Counted from the first letter of the stretch, positions 36,435-46,042 are shown. The stretch: 64,000 bases of DNA from Lacihabitans sp. LS3-19 (GCF_024343575.1 NZ_RJUA01000004.1:1-64000); one strand, 5' to 3'. Translations and numbers: made by a program. The notes: a model not told the origin generated them from the letters alone.

Positions 36435-38126
36435 TTATTGTTTCTTTTCTTGTCCAGTTTGGTTATGATGATTCTTGAGGGCTTCTAATTCGCCTTTAAG
36501 AGCTTCGTTTTCAGGGTCATATTTTACCATTTCTTCAAAATAGGCTATTCCTTTTGGAATATCTTTATTGACTTGGAACTCTCTTCCTGCTAAATATTTT
36601 AGAGCCTCTACTACTTTAGCTTTATTTTTAGCATCAGCTTTTCCTGTTTCTCCAAGTAGGTCTAAATATTTTTGATATTCTTGATAAGACTCAAAATTAG
36701 CACTGTATGTTGAGTCAGAACGATTCATGTTTGTTTTAACTCTTGCACTTGTATAATACAAGTCAGGCCATGTATCTTTATATCCTTCTTTGGCTTTTTC
36801 AACATATTCATTAGCTTTTGAGTAGTTTCCAGAAGCATTAAAGTATTGATATACCATGTAATAGTCACCAGCATTTACCTTCTTATTTGTTTGAGCATTT
36901 TTCTCAGCAAATATTGCTGCTTTAGCATAATCTTTATTTTTTGCAAAAGTGGCAGTTAAATCCTGATAGTAATTGAAGGTAGTGTCACCTAATTGAATTG
37001 CTTTCTCAATGTTTAATATACCTAAAGAATCGTTAAGGTTTCTAACGTCATCTTCTCCTGGCATACTGATATATGATCTACCGATAAATCCATAATCCAT
37101 AGCTGGACTTTCATCAGCTGGAGCTATTTCAATGAATTTTTTCAAATTTTCAATTGCTTCTACAGGTTTATTTTCTTCAAAATCCATGATACCTAACATT
37201 CTATAAATATATGGATCAGGATTAGTTCCTTTGATTTCAGCTATAGTTTTCTTAACACTTGCGTAATCTTTGGCAACAAACGCAAGTTTAGCATAACGTA
37301 ACTTAGCTTTGCTGTCACCATCAGAATTTTTCAAATACTGGCTCGCAGCTTCTGCTGATTCCTTGAATTTACCCATAGTTTGCAAATAAGAACTATGATA
37401 TCTGTGAATTGGGGCATGCGTTGGGTCTGCAGCTAAACCTTTATTTAATGCATCATTTGCTTCTTTGTAGTTTCTTCCTTGCAGCCATACTCTTGACATC
37501 TTTTCATAAGTCTTACCACCCTTCTTGCCTAATCTTTCTGCATTTGCTAAGGCATTCATTGCATCACCGCCTTCATTTTTTAGCATGTAAGCATCCGATT
37601 TAACAAAATAGTATTCAGGATTATCTTTCAGTTTTGATTTTTCCAAAGCCAAATTGATGTTCATTATCGCCTCTGCAGGGTCTGAACTAGCCGGAAACAT
37701 TGTATATGCTTCAGCTATTCTATATAAAACATCTGCATTTTTAAGCTTAGTTGATTTTTTTACTTCCTCGAATATAGTTTTTGCACCAGCCATATCTTTA
37801 GATGCAAGTTTCACCATACCCAATCCAACTTCGTTTAAAGGGTCTCCTTTTTTTGAAAGTGCATTCCCAGCTTCAAATGCAGCTTGAGCAGCCTTTAAAT
37901 TATCTGGATTTGTTGCATCCGGGCTTTTTAAAATGCCATAACCTTTATAAAAAAAAGTTTCAGGACTTGGGCTGGATTCGGTAAGCGAGTTAAATGCTTT
38001 ACTTGCGGCGGTATACCTTTCAGCATCCAAATGTTTAATGGCTTCGTCTAGTGTCTGAGATTTTGAAATAAACGGCACTAAAAATAGTAAAGCCAAAGCA
38101 TAAGATTTCACAATTTTCTTCATCAT
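36435..38126 (-). CDS. exported tetratricopeptide-repeat protein
   Basis: About 563 residues starting at the tandem ATG at 38126; the frame extends to 38213 but the extra codons do not form a signal peptide. A signal peptide (LALLFLVPFISKSQ) is followed by at least eight TPR-like helix pairs. The C-terminus is charged with N-H-H-N-Q-T-G-Q-E-K-K-Q. TPR proteins at the end of Bacteroidota exbB-exbD-tonB-pstS loci are common; they probably act as periplasmic scaffolds of TonB or phosphate-like uptake. Precise role unknown. Confidence 0.85.
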   Translation of the reverse strand: MMKKIVKSYALALLFLVPFISKSQTLDEAIKHLDAERYTAASKAFNSLTESSPSPETFFYKGYGILKSPDATNPDNLKAAQAAFEAGNALSKKGDPLNEVGLGMVKLASKDMAGAKTIFEEVKKSTKLKNADVLYRIAEAYTMFPASSDPAEAIMNINLALEKSKLKDNPEYYFVKSDAYMLKNEGGDAMNALANAERLGKKGGKTYEKMSRVWLQGRNYKEANDALNKGLAADPTHAPIHRYHSSYLQTMGKFKESAEAASQYLKNSDGDSKAKLRYAKLAFVAKDYASVKKTIAEIKGTNPDPYIYRMLGIMDFEENKPVEAIENLKKFIEIAPADESPAMDYGFIGRSYISMPGEDDVRNLNDSLGILNIEKAIQLGDTTFNYYQDLTATFAKNKDYAKAAIFAEKNAQTNKKVNAGDYYMVYQYFNASGNYSKANEYVEKAKEGYKDTWPDLYYTSARVKTNMNRSDSTYSANFESYQEYQKYLDLLGETGKADAKNKAKVVEALKYLAGREFQVNKDIPKGIAYFEEMVKYDPENEALKGELEALKNHHNQTGQEKKQ

Positions 38127-38338
38127 TTCGTAACAAGTAATAAGGTTATTTGTTTGGTTTGAAAACAATTTAAGGTTGCAATTTAATGCATTTTGTTGGT
38201 TTGAAAAAATCATTTCTTTAATAATCTTTTGTACTTATCCTTTAGACTTTTACAAAAAACGTTGGTTTACTAACAAAATGTTAAAGAAGTTTTAATATCA
38301 AGATTCTAAGAAGCTTTAAATATTGTTTTTAAAACTTA

Positions 38339-39235
38339 TCAGTTTTCAATCGGTTTCGTGTTTAGCAAAAACTCTTTTGGTATTATGTAAAAAGGAACTA
38401 AGCCCATTTTTTCTGTAACTAGTTGTCCAGTTTTAGAGCAACAAAATCTAATAAATCCATTTTCAACACCCCATGATTTGGTTAAGGTATGAAGATACAC
38501 AAAACGCTCTAGTGGGTATTTTCTGTCATTTAAATTTTTTGTATTTATTTTGTAATACCCCAGTTTGTCGGATTCTCCTACAGCTATTACGTTTACAGAG
38601 TTTAATAATTCTTGGGATTTTTTGTCATCGGTATCACTTATCCAGTTAAATCCTATAAACCCTATAGCATTTGGAGATTTTTTTACATAATCTATAACGT
38701 TCAAGGTTCCATCTGCAGAAAAAACATTATCTATATTAAACTCTTTAATTTTTAGTTTTTCTAAAATTATATTTAGATTGCTAGAGTTACTTTTATCAAA
38801 AACTAATTTGGTTTTTGAATTTTTATCAGTCAATAATACCTTCAATTCTGAAAGTGACAAGGTAGTGTCTTTATTGTTTTTGTTCTGAACCAACGCTACT
38901 GCATCTAAAGCCATCCTAGCAGGTAAATATTTAATTCCTCTGTTTTTTAACTCTTTTAGTTCAGATTCATTAAACTCTCTAGTGGTACACGCTAGTGTCA
39001 CAGAATCATCAAGCAACATGTTTATACCTTTTGTTTCGGGTATATATTCTACGTTAATTTTTGTGTGAGGATAATGTACATGGTGGGAGCTTATTTGAGC
39101 CTCCATTATTGGTTTTATAGATTCGTCAACAGCTATGTTTATTGTTCCTTTATTTATTGAAGGTTCTTCGACTTTGGTTGAATTACATGCATTTAATATT
39201 ATAATACCAAATATCAAGATTAAGATTTTATTCAT
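38339..39235 (-). CDS. PstS-like substrate-binding lipoprotein
   Basis: 298 residues. The lipobox ends L-N-A-C17. The body is a PBP-like periplasmic binding domain: an early I-N-I-A-V-D-E-S segment, a T-R-E-F segment where phosphate-binding proteins have their ligand loop, and a C-terminal half typical of PstS family. True PstS needs pstCAB, which are absent here. In Bacteroidota such genes accompany ExbB-ExbD-TonB operons, so the protein may deliver to or sense for the TonB system. Confidence 0.8.
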   Translation of the reverse strand: MNKILILIFGIIILNACNSTKVEEPSINKGTINIAVDESIKPIMEAQISSHHVHYPHTKINVEYIPETKGINMLLDDSVTLACTTREFNESELKELKNRGIKYLPARMALDAVALVQNKNNKDTTLSLSELKVLLTDKNSKTKLVFDKSNSSNLNIILEKLKIKEFNIDNVFSADGTLNVIDYVKKSPNAIGFIGFNWISDTDDKKSQELLNSVNVIAVGESDKLGYYKINTKNLNDRKYPLERFVYLHTLTKSWGVENGFIRFCCSKTGQLVTEKMGLVPFYIIPKEFLLNTKPIEN

Positions 39236-39289
39236 GTTTTTGTTTGAAAATTTATATTTTTAAAACTAAACCCATATAAATAAAGTTCA

Positions 39290-39320
39290 AATAAGCGAGT
39301 CTTTTAAAGACTCACTTATT
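39290..39320. terminator. stem-loop between tonB copy 2 and the PstS-like gene
   Basis: AATAAGCGAGTCTT / AAGACTCACTTATT inverted repeat (14 bp with one mismatch). The T run is on the plus-strand side; on the minus strand, the direction of the genes, the U tract is weak, so it may be a partial terminator, attenuator or mRNA-end stabiliser. Confidence 0.5.
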
Positions 39321-39328
39321 GCTGTTTT

Positions 39329-40147
39329 TTAATCCAATTTGTAAGTAATTGGCATATTGAAGTAGACCCTAACCTCTTTGCCGTTTTGCCTGCCTGGTCT
39401 CCATTTCGGCATAGACTGAATTACTCTTATGGCTTCTTCGTCACAGCCAAATCCTATCCCTTTAGTTATTTGCACATCGGCAATAGAACCATCTTTTTCT
39501 ACTACAAATTTTACAAAAACTTTTCCAGTTACCCCTGCATTTACTGCTGATTTAGGATAGTGAATGTTTTTTGACAAAAACTCATACATTGCCTTTGTTC
39601 CATTTGGGAATTCAGGTTTTTGCTCTACAGAAATGAAAATTTTATTATCTTCTGGATTATCGACTTTTATAATTTCAACAATTTCTGGAACCTTTGGCGG
39701 AGTTGTAAACGCTCCATTTGACTCGATACCTTCATTTGTTTTGTTTGAAATGACCTTTCCTTCTATCTCATCCTTAGTCGGAGGTGGTGTTTCTATAATG
39801 TCTAGATTATCTATAACTGGTTCGGGGGGAAGAAACGTTATAGTAGCTTTTGGTATATCTATTTCTTTTATAGGAGGCGGAGGTGTAATCTCAGGTATAA
39901 CAATAGGTTTTTCTGGAGGTGGTGGAATTAATTTTATTGTTCCATGATTAATATCTTTATTGGAGTTTTTATCCAATACATATTTATTGTAGGTAAATGC
40001 TCCGCCAAATAGTAAAATAAAGATGCTGCTGCCAATCACCATGGCTTTTGTCAAATAATTACTATAGTTTTTTCTAAGAAAGTAGGCACCGTATTCTTTG
40101 TTACGGTTTTCGAAAATAATGTCATCGAAGTTTTGATTGCTTTTCAT
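39329..40147 (-). CDS. tonB: TonB-family energy transducer, copy 2
   Basis: 272 residues. The N-terminal D-I-I-F-E-N-R-N-K-E-Y-G-A-Y motif and a single transmembrane helix (~residues 35-55) are followed by a proline-rich linker (IPPPPEKPIVIPEITPPPP) and a C-terminal TonB domain ending in VYFNMPITYKLD. It is clearly paralogous to the gene at 41270-42103. It couples inner-membrane proton-motive force to outer-membrane receptors. Directly downstream of exbD copy 3. Confidence 0.93.
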   Translation of the reverse strand: MKSNQNFDDIIFENRNKEYGAYFLRKNYSNYLTKAMVIGSSIFILLFGGAFTYNKYVLDKNSNKDINHGTIKLIPPPPEKPIVIPEITPPPPIKEIDIPKATITFLPPEPVIDNLDIIETPPPTKDEIEGKVISNKTNEGIESNGAFTTPPKVPEIVEIIKVDNPEDNKIFISVEQKPEFPNGTKAMYEFLSKNIHYPKSAVNAGVTGKVFVKFVVEKDGSIADVQITKGIGFGCDEEAIRVIQSMPKWRPGRQNGKEVRVYFNMPITYKLD

Positions 40148-40159
40148 AATTGTAATTGT

Positions 40160-40693
40160 TTATTTGTTTTTCATAATTTGTGCCTTTTTTGTATTTTCGT
40201 AGGCCAATTTCTCGCTTGGGAAAAGGTCTACTAGTGCATATCTCGGGTTTTGGGTTATTTCCATTTCATCCAATAAGTCCACTGTGTTTTTGAGGTTTGA
40301 ATCATTGCTCGGTTTTATTATCACTGTAAAAATTTCAGGTTTCGGAGCCAATTCTCTTTTGTTTAATATTATTTCTCTGATTCCATGGGCACTAAAATCT
40401 GTCTTAATTAGGTCATTTGCTTTTAAGTCTTTTAACTCTTTTTGGTACCAATACACTTCATTATTTTTACCTAATAAAATGGTCATGCTATTCTGTATGC
40501 CGACATCACCTGTGGGTCCATTTTTTTCAGGCATAAATAATTTCATAATATGTGGCTTTGTAAAGCTTGTAGTAAACATAAAGAATGTAATCAATAAGAA
40601 ACCCAAATCAACCATAGGTGTCATATCTGGTTTTTTAGAGGTAGAGCCAAGCCGCCTTTTCTTTTCTTCTTTTTTTTCTTCAATCTCTGCCAT
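40160..40693 (-). CDS. exbD: ExbD-family protein, copy 3
   Basis: 177 residues with one N-terminal transmembrane helix. The essential Asp is D29 in the sequence K-P-D-M-T-P-M-V-D-L-G-F-L-L-I-T-F-F. It resembles the ExbD at 42128-42685 and forms, with the adjacent tonB, a duplicated exbD-tonB cassette. The start codon is followed by M-A-E-I-E-E-K-K, like that of its paralogue. Confidence 0.93.
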   Translation of the reverse strand: MAEIEEKKEEKKRRLGSTSKKPDMTPMVDLGFLLITFFMFTTSFTKPHIMKLFMPEKNGPTGDVGIQNSMTILLGKNNEVYWYQKELKDLKANDLIKTDFSAHGIREIILNKRELAPKPEIFTVIIKPSNDSNLKNTVDLLDEMEITQNPRYALVDLFPSEKLAYENTKKAQIMKNK

Positions 40694-41037
40694 TTCCTTT
40701 TCATTTATAGTTTTTCATTAATACTAACTTTACTTCCCTTTTTATTTATGATACTAAATTAACAAATAAATTTAAATAAACAATGTTTTTTTGCTTTTTT
40801 TAATTAAATATTTAGTTATATAACGTAAAGGTTAGTAATTCGCATTCTTTTCAAGCTTTTTGAATAGTTATATTATCAAAAGCAAATAGAATCTAAAGTA
40901 GATTTAATAAATATGATTTCGGCAGGAACAAAGTAAATAGTAAAGAAGATCTATGTGATTTTTTTTATTATAAGCCCAAGAAAGAACTCGATTTGGAAGG
41001 AGATAAATTAAATGTTGAATGAAGTATAAAATAGTAC
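40694..41037. other. intergenic gap between the two exbD-tonB cassettes
   Basis: 344 bases. The minus strand should contain the promoter of the second cassette, but I see no perfect TAnnTTTG. On the plus strand 40900-41022 is an uninterrupted stretch of about 40 codons with a charged, protein-like composition (KEDLCDFF, KKELDLEGDKLNVE) but no start codon. It may be the remnant of a gene. Confidence 0.4.
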
Positions 41038-41067
41038 AAAAAAAAAGAGTCGTTTTACAACGACTCT
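41038..41067 (-). terminator. terminator of the first TonB operon
   Basis: On the minus strand AGAGTCGTT-GTAA-AACGACTCT followed by eight or more T residues; it overlaps the stop of the 69-residue gene. Confidence 0.92.
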
Positions 41068-41264
41068 TCCTTTTGAATTTGAAATGCTCTATAAATTCGA
41101 AACAATCCGTAAAGTATTAAGATTGTTCCTAAAATATAAGCGATTGTATTATCGAGTAAGGTTAAAAACCATTTTTCCTTTGCTACATAGGTGCCAAGTA
41201 GGATATATCCTAAGCCTATGAAAGCTTGAAGCCATATTTTAACTTTTCCGAATAAATTTCCCAT
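41055..41264 (-). CDS. small membrane protein of the TonB operon
   Basis: 69 residues with two predicted transmembrane segments (about residues 12-27 and 36-55) and a C-terminal charged tail with Q-K-E-E-S-L. No family recognised. It begins five bases after tonB copy 1 and ends inside the operon terminator, so it is the last gene of the exbB-exbD-exbD-tonB operon. A role with the ExbB-ExbD-TonB complex is possible by context only. Confidence 0.75.
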   Translation of the reverse strand: MGNLFGKVKIWLQAFIGLGYILLGTYVAKEKWFLTLLDNTIAYILGTILILYGLFRIYRAFQIQKEESL

Positions 41265-41269
41265 TCGTA

Positions 41270-42103
41270 TTAATCCAATTTATAAACCACTGGCATGTTG
41301 TAGAATACCCTAACGTTTTTACCGTTTTGGCGACCTGGATTCCATTTAGGCATAGACTTGATAACTCTAATAGCTTCTTCGTCACAACCAAAACCTATTC
41401 CTTTCATTACTTCTACATTTCCAATTGATCCGTCTTTTTCAACAACGAATTTAACAAATACTCTACCAGCTACGTTTGCTCTTTGAGCCGCTGCAGGATA
41501 TTTAATATTATCACCTAAGTACTTATACATAGCTGATACTCCTCCTGGGAATTCTGGATTTTGCTCAACCGCCGTAAAGATTTCCTCTTCTTTTGGTTTT
41601 TCAATTGCCACAATTTTTACTTCCTCTGGTGGAGGAGGGGGAACAAAAGCGTCTATAGCTTCAACACCTTTAACTGTTTTATTAGAAATAACAGCTACTT
41701 CTATTTTTTCTGCAGGTGGTGGTGGTTCCTCTACTAATACTTCCTCGTCCTTTTTAGGCTCCGGAGGTAAGAACTTAATCTGAGCTACCTCAGGTGGCGG
41801 TTCTACCGGTGGCGGTGGAGGTGGCGGTGGGATGTCTATTTTTTCCTCAGGTGGAGCTTCTTCTTTCAACTGGGTCAAGTCTATTTCTACTTCCCTATCA
41901 GCATTGGCTTGCATTTTAGGTAATATGTAATTGTTGTAGGTGTAAGCACCTCCAAACAACAATACAAATATGCTTGTTCCGTAAATTAAGGCTCGAGTCA
42001 AATAGCTCCTATAATTTTTCCTTAGATAGTATGCTCCGTATTCTTTGTTACGGCCTTCAAATACTATATCGTCTAAGGTTATTTTGTCTGCTTTATTACT
42101 CAT
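41270..42103 (-). CDS. tonB: TonB-family energy transducer, copy 1
   Basis: 277 residues. Starts with the Bacteroidota TonB motif D-I-V-F-E-G-R-N-K-E-Y-G-A-Y, then one transmembrane helix (~residues 35-55), a long Pro/Glu-rich linker including IPPPPPPPPVEPPPEV, and a C-terminal TonB domain (VEKDGSIGNVEVMKGIGFGC, ending MPVVYKLD). Downstream of two exbD genes and one exbB, so it is the main TonB of the locus. Confidence 0.95.
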   Translation of the reverse strand: MSNKADKITLDDIVFEGRNKEYGAYYLRKNYRSYLTRALIYGTSIFVLLFGGAYTYNNYILPKMQANADREVEIDLTQLKEEAPPEEKIDIPPPPPPPPVEPPPEVAQIKFLPPEPKKDEEVLVEEPPPPAEKIEVAVISNKTVKGVEAIDAFVPPPPPEEVKIVAIEKPKEEEIFTAVEQNPEFPGGVSAMYKYLGDNIKYPAAAQRANVAGRVFVKFVVEKDGSIGNVEVMKGIGFGCDEEAIRVIKSMPKWNPGRQNGKNVRVFYNMPVVYKLD

Positions 42104-42127
42104 ATTTTTTGAGATTAAACCTTAGTG

Positions 42128-42685
42128 TTAATTACCTCCTTTCGGAGTTTTCATTTTCTCTTGATATGCCTCTTCTTCTTGCTTTTGAACATCTACGATG
42201 GCATACAATTTATTTCCCGTAATATCCATTTCATCCAATATGTCGACAGTGTTTTTAAATGTCGCCTCATCAGTTGGTTTTAGAATTATGGTAAATTTGG
42301 AACTATCTATTGCAGCTAGTTTCTTTTTCATAATGTCAGCCCTTATTCCAGTTGCAGAATAATCTGTTTCATTTAAATCTGCTGCAGTAACATCCGCTAC
42401 AGCCTGTTGATACCAGAAAACTCTATCATCTTTCCCCATTAAAATTGTAATGGTGTTTGATAATTTAATTTCACTAGTTTCTTGATCTTCAGGCTTTTCT
42501 TCGTCTTTCTCAGGCATGTTTAGCTTCATCATGTTTGGTTTGCTAAACGTAGTGGTAAACATAAAGAAGGTGATAAGAAGGAAACCTAAATCCACCATGG
42601 GTGTCATGTCAGGTTTTCCAGAATTCTTTTTTGACCTTACTTTTCCGCCTTTACCACCGGAGTCTTTCTCTTGTATTTCAGCCAT
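42128..42685 (-). CDS. exbD: ExbD-family protein, copy 2
   Basis: 185 residues, one transmembrane helix; the essential Asp is D32 in PDMTPMVDLGFLLITFF. The periplasmic domain contains K-L-S-N-T-I-T-I-L-M-G-K and K-N-T-V-D-I-L-D-E-M. It precedes tonB copy 1 by 24 bases. Its paralogue at 40160 probably arose by duplication of this gene and its tonB. Confidence 0.94.
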   Translation of the reverse strand: MAEIQEKDSGGKGGKVRSKKNSGKPDMTPMVDLGFLLITFFMFTTTFSKPNMMKLNMPEKDEEKPEDQETSEIKLSNTITILMGKDDRVFWYQQAVADVTAADLNETDYSATGIRADIMKKKLAAIDSSKFTIILKPTDEATFKNTVDILDEMDITGNKLYAIVDVQKQEEEAYQEKMKTPKGGN

Positions 42686-42707
42686 TTCTTAAATTAAGGT
42701 TTTGGTA

Positions 42708-43295
42708 TTATTCACCTTTAGTTACTAATCTAAACTTGTAAACTTTCGCTTTTGCCAACTCATCAAAAAGAATTTTGACAGCAGGGTATTGCGTTTTTAC
42801 ATCACCTCTTATCGCTAAGTTACCTGCAGGGTTTGATTCAGCATAAGCTTTTACCCAATCCACCAATTCAGTATTGGTTGAATCGCAAGGTATTCCTGGA
42901 AGTTTTGCTTTCTCTCTGTCTCCTTTGCTAAGGTTTAGGTAAGATTTTAAGCCTTCTTTTCCAATACCAACTTCTGCAATTTTAGTATACTCATTTTGTT
43001 CAGCAGCTGTTAGGCCCAAATCAAATTTGGTATTAAGTACATTAATAAATGCTCTTCTTTCAACTGGTTCTGTGATACCAAAATAATATTTTCCATCATC
43101 AGTAATAGATACTGTTCCAATGTTTTTTTCTTCAACAATAAGTTTGGAAATTGACGAAGGTGTAACAATCTTAACAGTCTCTTGACTCTTGAAAGTAGTA
43201 GTCATGATAAAGAAAGTCAACAATAAGAATGCTACATCACACATAGCAGTCATGTCCATCGCCGGTCCGTGTCTTTTTGGTTTTACTTGTGCCAT
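42708..43295 (-). CDS. exbD: ExbD-family protein, copy 1
   Basis: 195 residues. The transmembrane helix carries D20 (MDMTAMCDVAFLLLTFFIM). It is of a different subtype from copies 2 and 3 (A-M-C-D-V-A-F versus P-M-V-D-L-G-F), as is normal for the two-exbD operons of Bacteroidota. The two types may form heteromeric proton channels with ExbB. Confidence 0.94.
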   Translation of the reverse strand: MAQVKPKRHGPAMDMTAMCDVAFLLLTFFIMTTTFKSQETVKIVTPSSISKLIVEEKNIGTVSITDDGKYYFGITEPVERRAFINVLNTKFDLGLTAAEQNEYTKIAEVGIGKEGLKSYLNLSKGDREKAKLPGIPCDSTNTELVDWVKAYAESNPAGNLAIRGDVKTQYPAVKILFDELAKAKVYKFRLVTKGE

Positions 43296-43338
43296 CTATC
43301 TAAAAATGTTTTAAGTTTTAACAATTGTTTTTGAAAAA

Positions 43339-44157
43339 TTAGTTATGAGCAGCAAAATTTTGTTGAAGGCTCATTCCTATTTCGTCAATTTTGTATGTCA
43401 AAGTATCAATAGATGATGTAAAATAGTTATAAACCATGATCGCAATAGCTGAAGTACCGATACCAAGACCTGTATTGATTAGGGCTTCTGCAATACCTTT
43501 TGCAAGTGCAGCAGCATCTGGAGAGCCACCACCTGAACCAAGAGCAAAGAATGATTTAATCATACCTAATACCGTTCCTAATAGGGCAACAAGAGTAGAA
43601 ACTGAAGCCAAAGTAGATAAGATAGTTAGGTTTTTCTCTAACATAGGAAGTTCTAAAGAAGTAGCTTCTTCGATTTCTTTTTGTAGAGCAGCTAGTTTTT
43701 GCTCTTTGTTTAGTGCATTGTCTGTTTGAAGTTGAGCGTATTTCTCAAGGGCAGTTTTAGTAACATTACCTACTGTTCCTTTTTGTTTTTCACACTCTTT
43801 CATAGCATCAGCTATGTTGTTTTGGTCAAGTAAGTTTCTTACTTTCTTTACAAAGCCATCTAAATCTCCTGAACCACCAGCTTTACCCAAAGTGATAAAT
43901 CTTTCTAGTGAAAATGTTAGTACAACTAACATAAATGTGATAAGGAAAGGTACGATAATACCGCCTGAATAAATGATACCTAAAGCATTTTTTGGGTCGT
44001 GCTTAGTTTCAGGGTCTTCAAAGTTTGATCCAGAGCCTAATATTACATAGTAGATAGCAAATGCAATCACCATTAATATTGGGATAACAATCATAGGATT
44101 AATACCTGTAGATTTTTTGGCTGGCTTTGCAGCTGGAGCTTTAGTCTTTTTTTCCAT
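43339..44157 (-). CDS. exbB: ExbB / MotA-TolQ-ExbB proton channel
   Basis: 272 residues. N-terminal Lys/Ala-rich segment, a first transmembrane helix (~residues 23-44), a second near 67-86, a large cytoplasmic loop and two final helices. The channel core LSTLASVSTLVALLGTVLGM and SFFALGSGGGSPDAAALAKG are diagnostic, with the conserved Thr in the third helix. It energises TonB with ExbD. First gene of the operon. Confidence 0.96.
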   Translation of the reverse strand: MEKKTKAPAAKPAKKSTGINPMIVIPILMVIAFAIYYVILGSGSNFEDPETKHDPKNALGIIYSGGIIVPFLITFMLVVLTFSLERFITLGKAGGSGDLDGFVKKVRNLLDQNNIADAMKECEKQKGTVGNVTKTALEKYAQLQTDNALNKEQKLAALQKEIEEATSLELPMLEKNLTILSTLASVSTLVALLGTVLGMIKSFFALGSGGGSPDAAALAKGIAEALINTGLGIGTSAIAIMVYNYFTSSIDTLTYKIDEIGMSLQQNFAAHN

Positions 44158-44482
44158 TTGATTAGAAAATTTTTAGGGTTTTTGAAAAATGATTAAACTA
44201 TTTGTTTTTTTAATCTTTAGTAATTTTTATAAAGATTCAGAATTCTTTTCCACCTTGGAAACTTAATTCTTTGGCAATTCTAATTAAAAACTCTTAAACA
44301 TAAAATTTTTTTTAGGATTTATTTTCCAAAAACTATAAATTTAGTTATTATTTGTAAATTCAAAATTCTTGAAAATAGGAATAATATATGTTTTCTATCC
44401 TAATTATTAAATACTTAGGATTATTCTATTGCATTGTTAGATGTTACTAATAGAAAATTTGGAAAAGTCTTTTTTTTGCATT
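44158..44482. other. AT-rich region upstream of exbB
   Basis: 325 bases between the exbB start and the end of the M28 peptidase gene. No gene, RNA or consensus promoter is recognised. A short palindrome (TCCTAA ... TTAGGA) is present near 44398-44420. The promoter of the TonB operon should be here. Confidence 0.4.
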
Positions 44483-46042
44483 TTAGGGTTTGTTGCTATC
44501 GACCAATATTTTATTTTCTCTATTGGCTAAATTCCAAGAGGTTTCGAAAACTAGTTTAACAATCTTAGCGTATTTTGGGAACATGATTTTTTCTACATCA
44601 TCACCAGGTTTATGGTAGTCTTCATGTACACCAGTAAAATAGAAAATTACTGGAATTTTGTTTTTTGCAAAATTGTAATGATCAGATCTGTAATAAAATC
44701 TATTTGGGTCTTTTGGGTCATTGAATTCATAGTCTAGTTCGAAATTTATAGTTTTCGCATTTGTTTTTTCAGAAATGTCATGAAGCTCTGAAGAAAGTTT
44801 ATCACTACCTATTAAATATACATAATTTGGGTTTGCTTCATGTTTTTTGTCAACTCTGCCTATCATGTCAATGTTGAGGTCGCAGATGGTATTTTCTAAT
44901 GGAATAATTGGGTCTATGTCTGTGTAATATTTTGAACCTAACAGACCTTTCTCTTCACCAGTTACCCAAAGGAAAAGAATACTTCTACGTGGACCATTTC
45001 CTTCTGCTTTTGCTTTGGAGTATGCCTGAGCTAGTTCTAAAATTGAACAAGTTCCTGATCCATCGTCATCGGCTCCATTGTATATTTGACCTTTATCGTC
45101 TGTACCTACATGGTCATAATGTGCTGAAATAATTATTACTTCATCTTTTTTGTCTGTGCCTTCCAAGAATCCCATAATATTGGCGGTTTCTATTTGGTCA
45201 GCACCTCTTTCAGATTTTATTTTAATTGAAGTTTTTTTTGTCGAAATATTGTTTGTTTTTCCATTTAAGTACTGGCCTAGTTTTTTAGAATTTATTCCTA
45301 ACATTTCCACCGCCATAGATTCTGAAATCACAAATGATGGTAATGAGCTCTCAGTTTCTGATTTTGGTTTTTCAATGGCCATTCTATTAAATCTTGATAA
45401 TACTGCTTTTCTTTCTGCCGAGAGAGTTTTGAATTGTGAGGCTTCTTTAAGGGATATTTCAAATATAAAACTAGCTCCTAATTCTGCTGCTATCGTCTGC
45501 TTTTTCTTAAGACCTTGGTTTCCCTCCCAAATTTTATGATCAGTTAAATCTTTTGGAGAATCTTCAATGAAAATTATAGCCTTTCCTTTGATGTTTTTAT
45601 TTTTATAGTCGTTTCTATTATCGTTTTTTATGCCGTATCCAACAAAAACTGTTTCAATAGTTTTTTCTGCCGGAATATTAACCATACCGATTGGGAAAAA
45701 GTCTTTAAAAAAAGTTTTTCTTTTTCCGTTAATGATAACATATGATTCTTTCCAACCATTTTTATAAACATTGAAACGTTGATAATAGCTTAAACTTCCA
45801 TCCTCGGCTTTAACTATGGGTTTCAATCCATATTCTTCTAAATGTTTGACGATATATTCCCCTGCTTTTTTTTGTCCTTCAGAACCGGTATCTCTTCCGC
45901 CAAGTTCATCAGATGCTATATAGGTTAAATGTTTCTTTAAATCCGATTCAGTAATTGTTTCTTCATATTTTAAGGCAGTAGATTGCGAAATAGCTACAGA
46001 AACAAAAAGGAAATTAAGGGCGATTATGAGGGTTTTGTTCAT
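44483..46042 (-). CDS. exported M28 family zinc peptidase
   Basis: 519 residues. A signal peptide ends near AISQ. A PA-like insert lies around residues 130-250; the M28 catalytic domain follows, with S-A-H-Y-D-H-V-G, G-A-D-D-D-G-S-G, V-T-G-E-E-K-G-L-L-G-S, I-D-M-I-G-R and the C-terminal H-E-D-Y-H-K-P-G-D, supplying the two-zinc ligands and the catalytic Glu. Members are periplasmic or secreted aminopeptidases. Single gene divergent from gcvP. Confidence 0.92.
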   Translation of the reverse strand: MNKTLIIALNFLFVSVAISQSTALKYEETITESDLKKHLTYIASDELGGRDTGSEGQKKAGEYIVKHLEEYGLKPIVKAEDGSLSYYQRFNVYKNGWKESYVIINGKRKTFFKDFFPIGMVNIPAEKTIETVFVGYGIKNDNRNDYKNKNIKGKAIIFIEDSPKDLTDHKIWEGNQGLKKKQTIAAELGASFIFEISLKEASQFKTLSAERKAVLSRFNRMAIEKPKSETESSLPSFVISESMAVEMLGINSKKLGQYLNGKTNNISTKKTSIKIKSERGADQIETANIMGFLEGTDKKDEVIIISAHYDHVGTDDKGQIYNGADDDGSGTCSILELAQAYSKAKAEGNGPRRSILFLWVTGEEKGLLGSKYYTDIDPIIPLENTICDLNIDMIGRVDKKHEANPNYVYLIGSDKLSSELHDISEKTNAKTINFELDYEFNDPKDPNRFYYRSDHYNFAKNKIPVIFYFTGVHEDYHKPGDDVEKIMFPKYAKIVKLVFETSWNLANRENKILVDSNKP

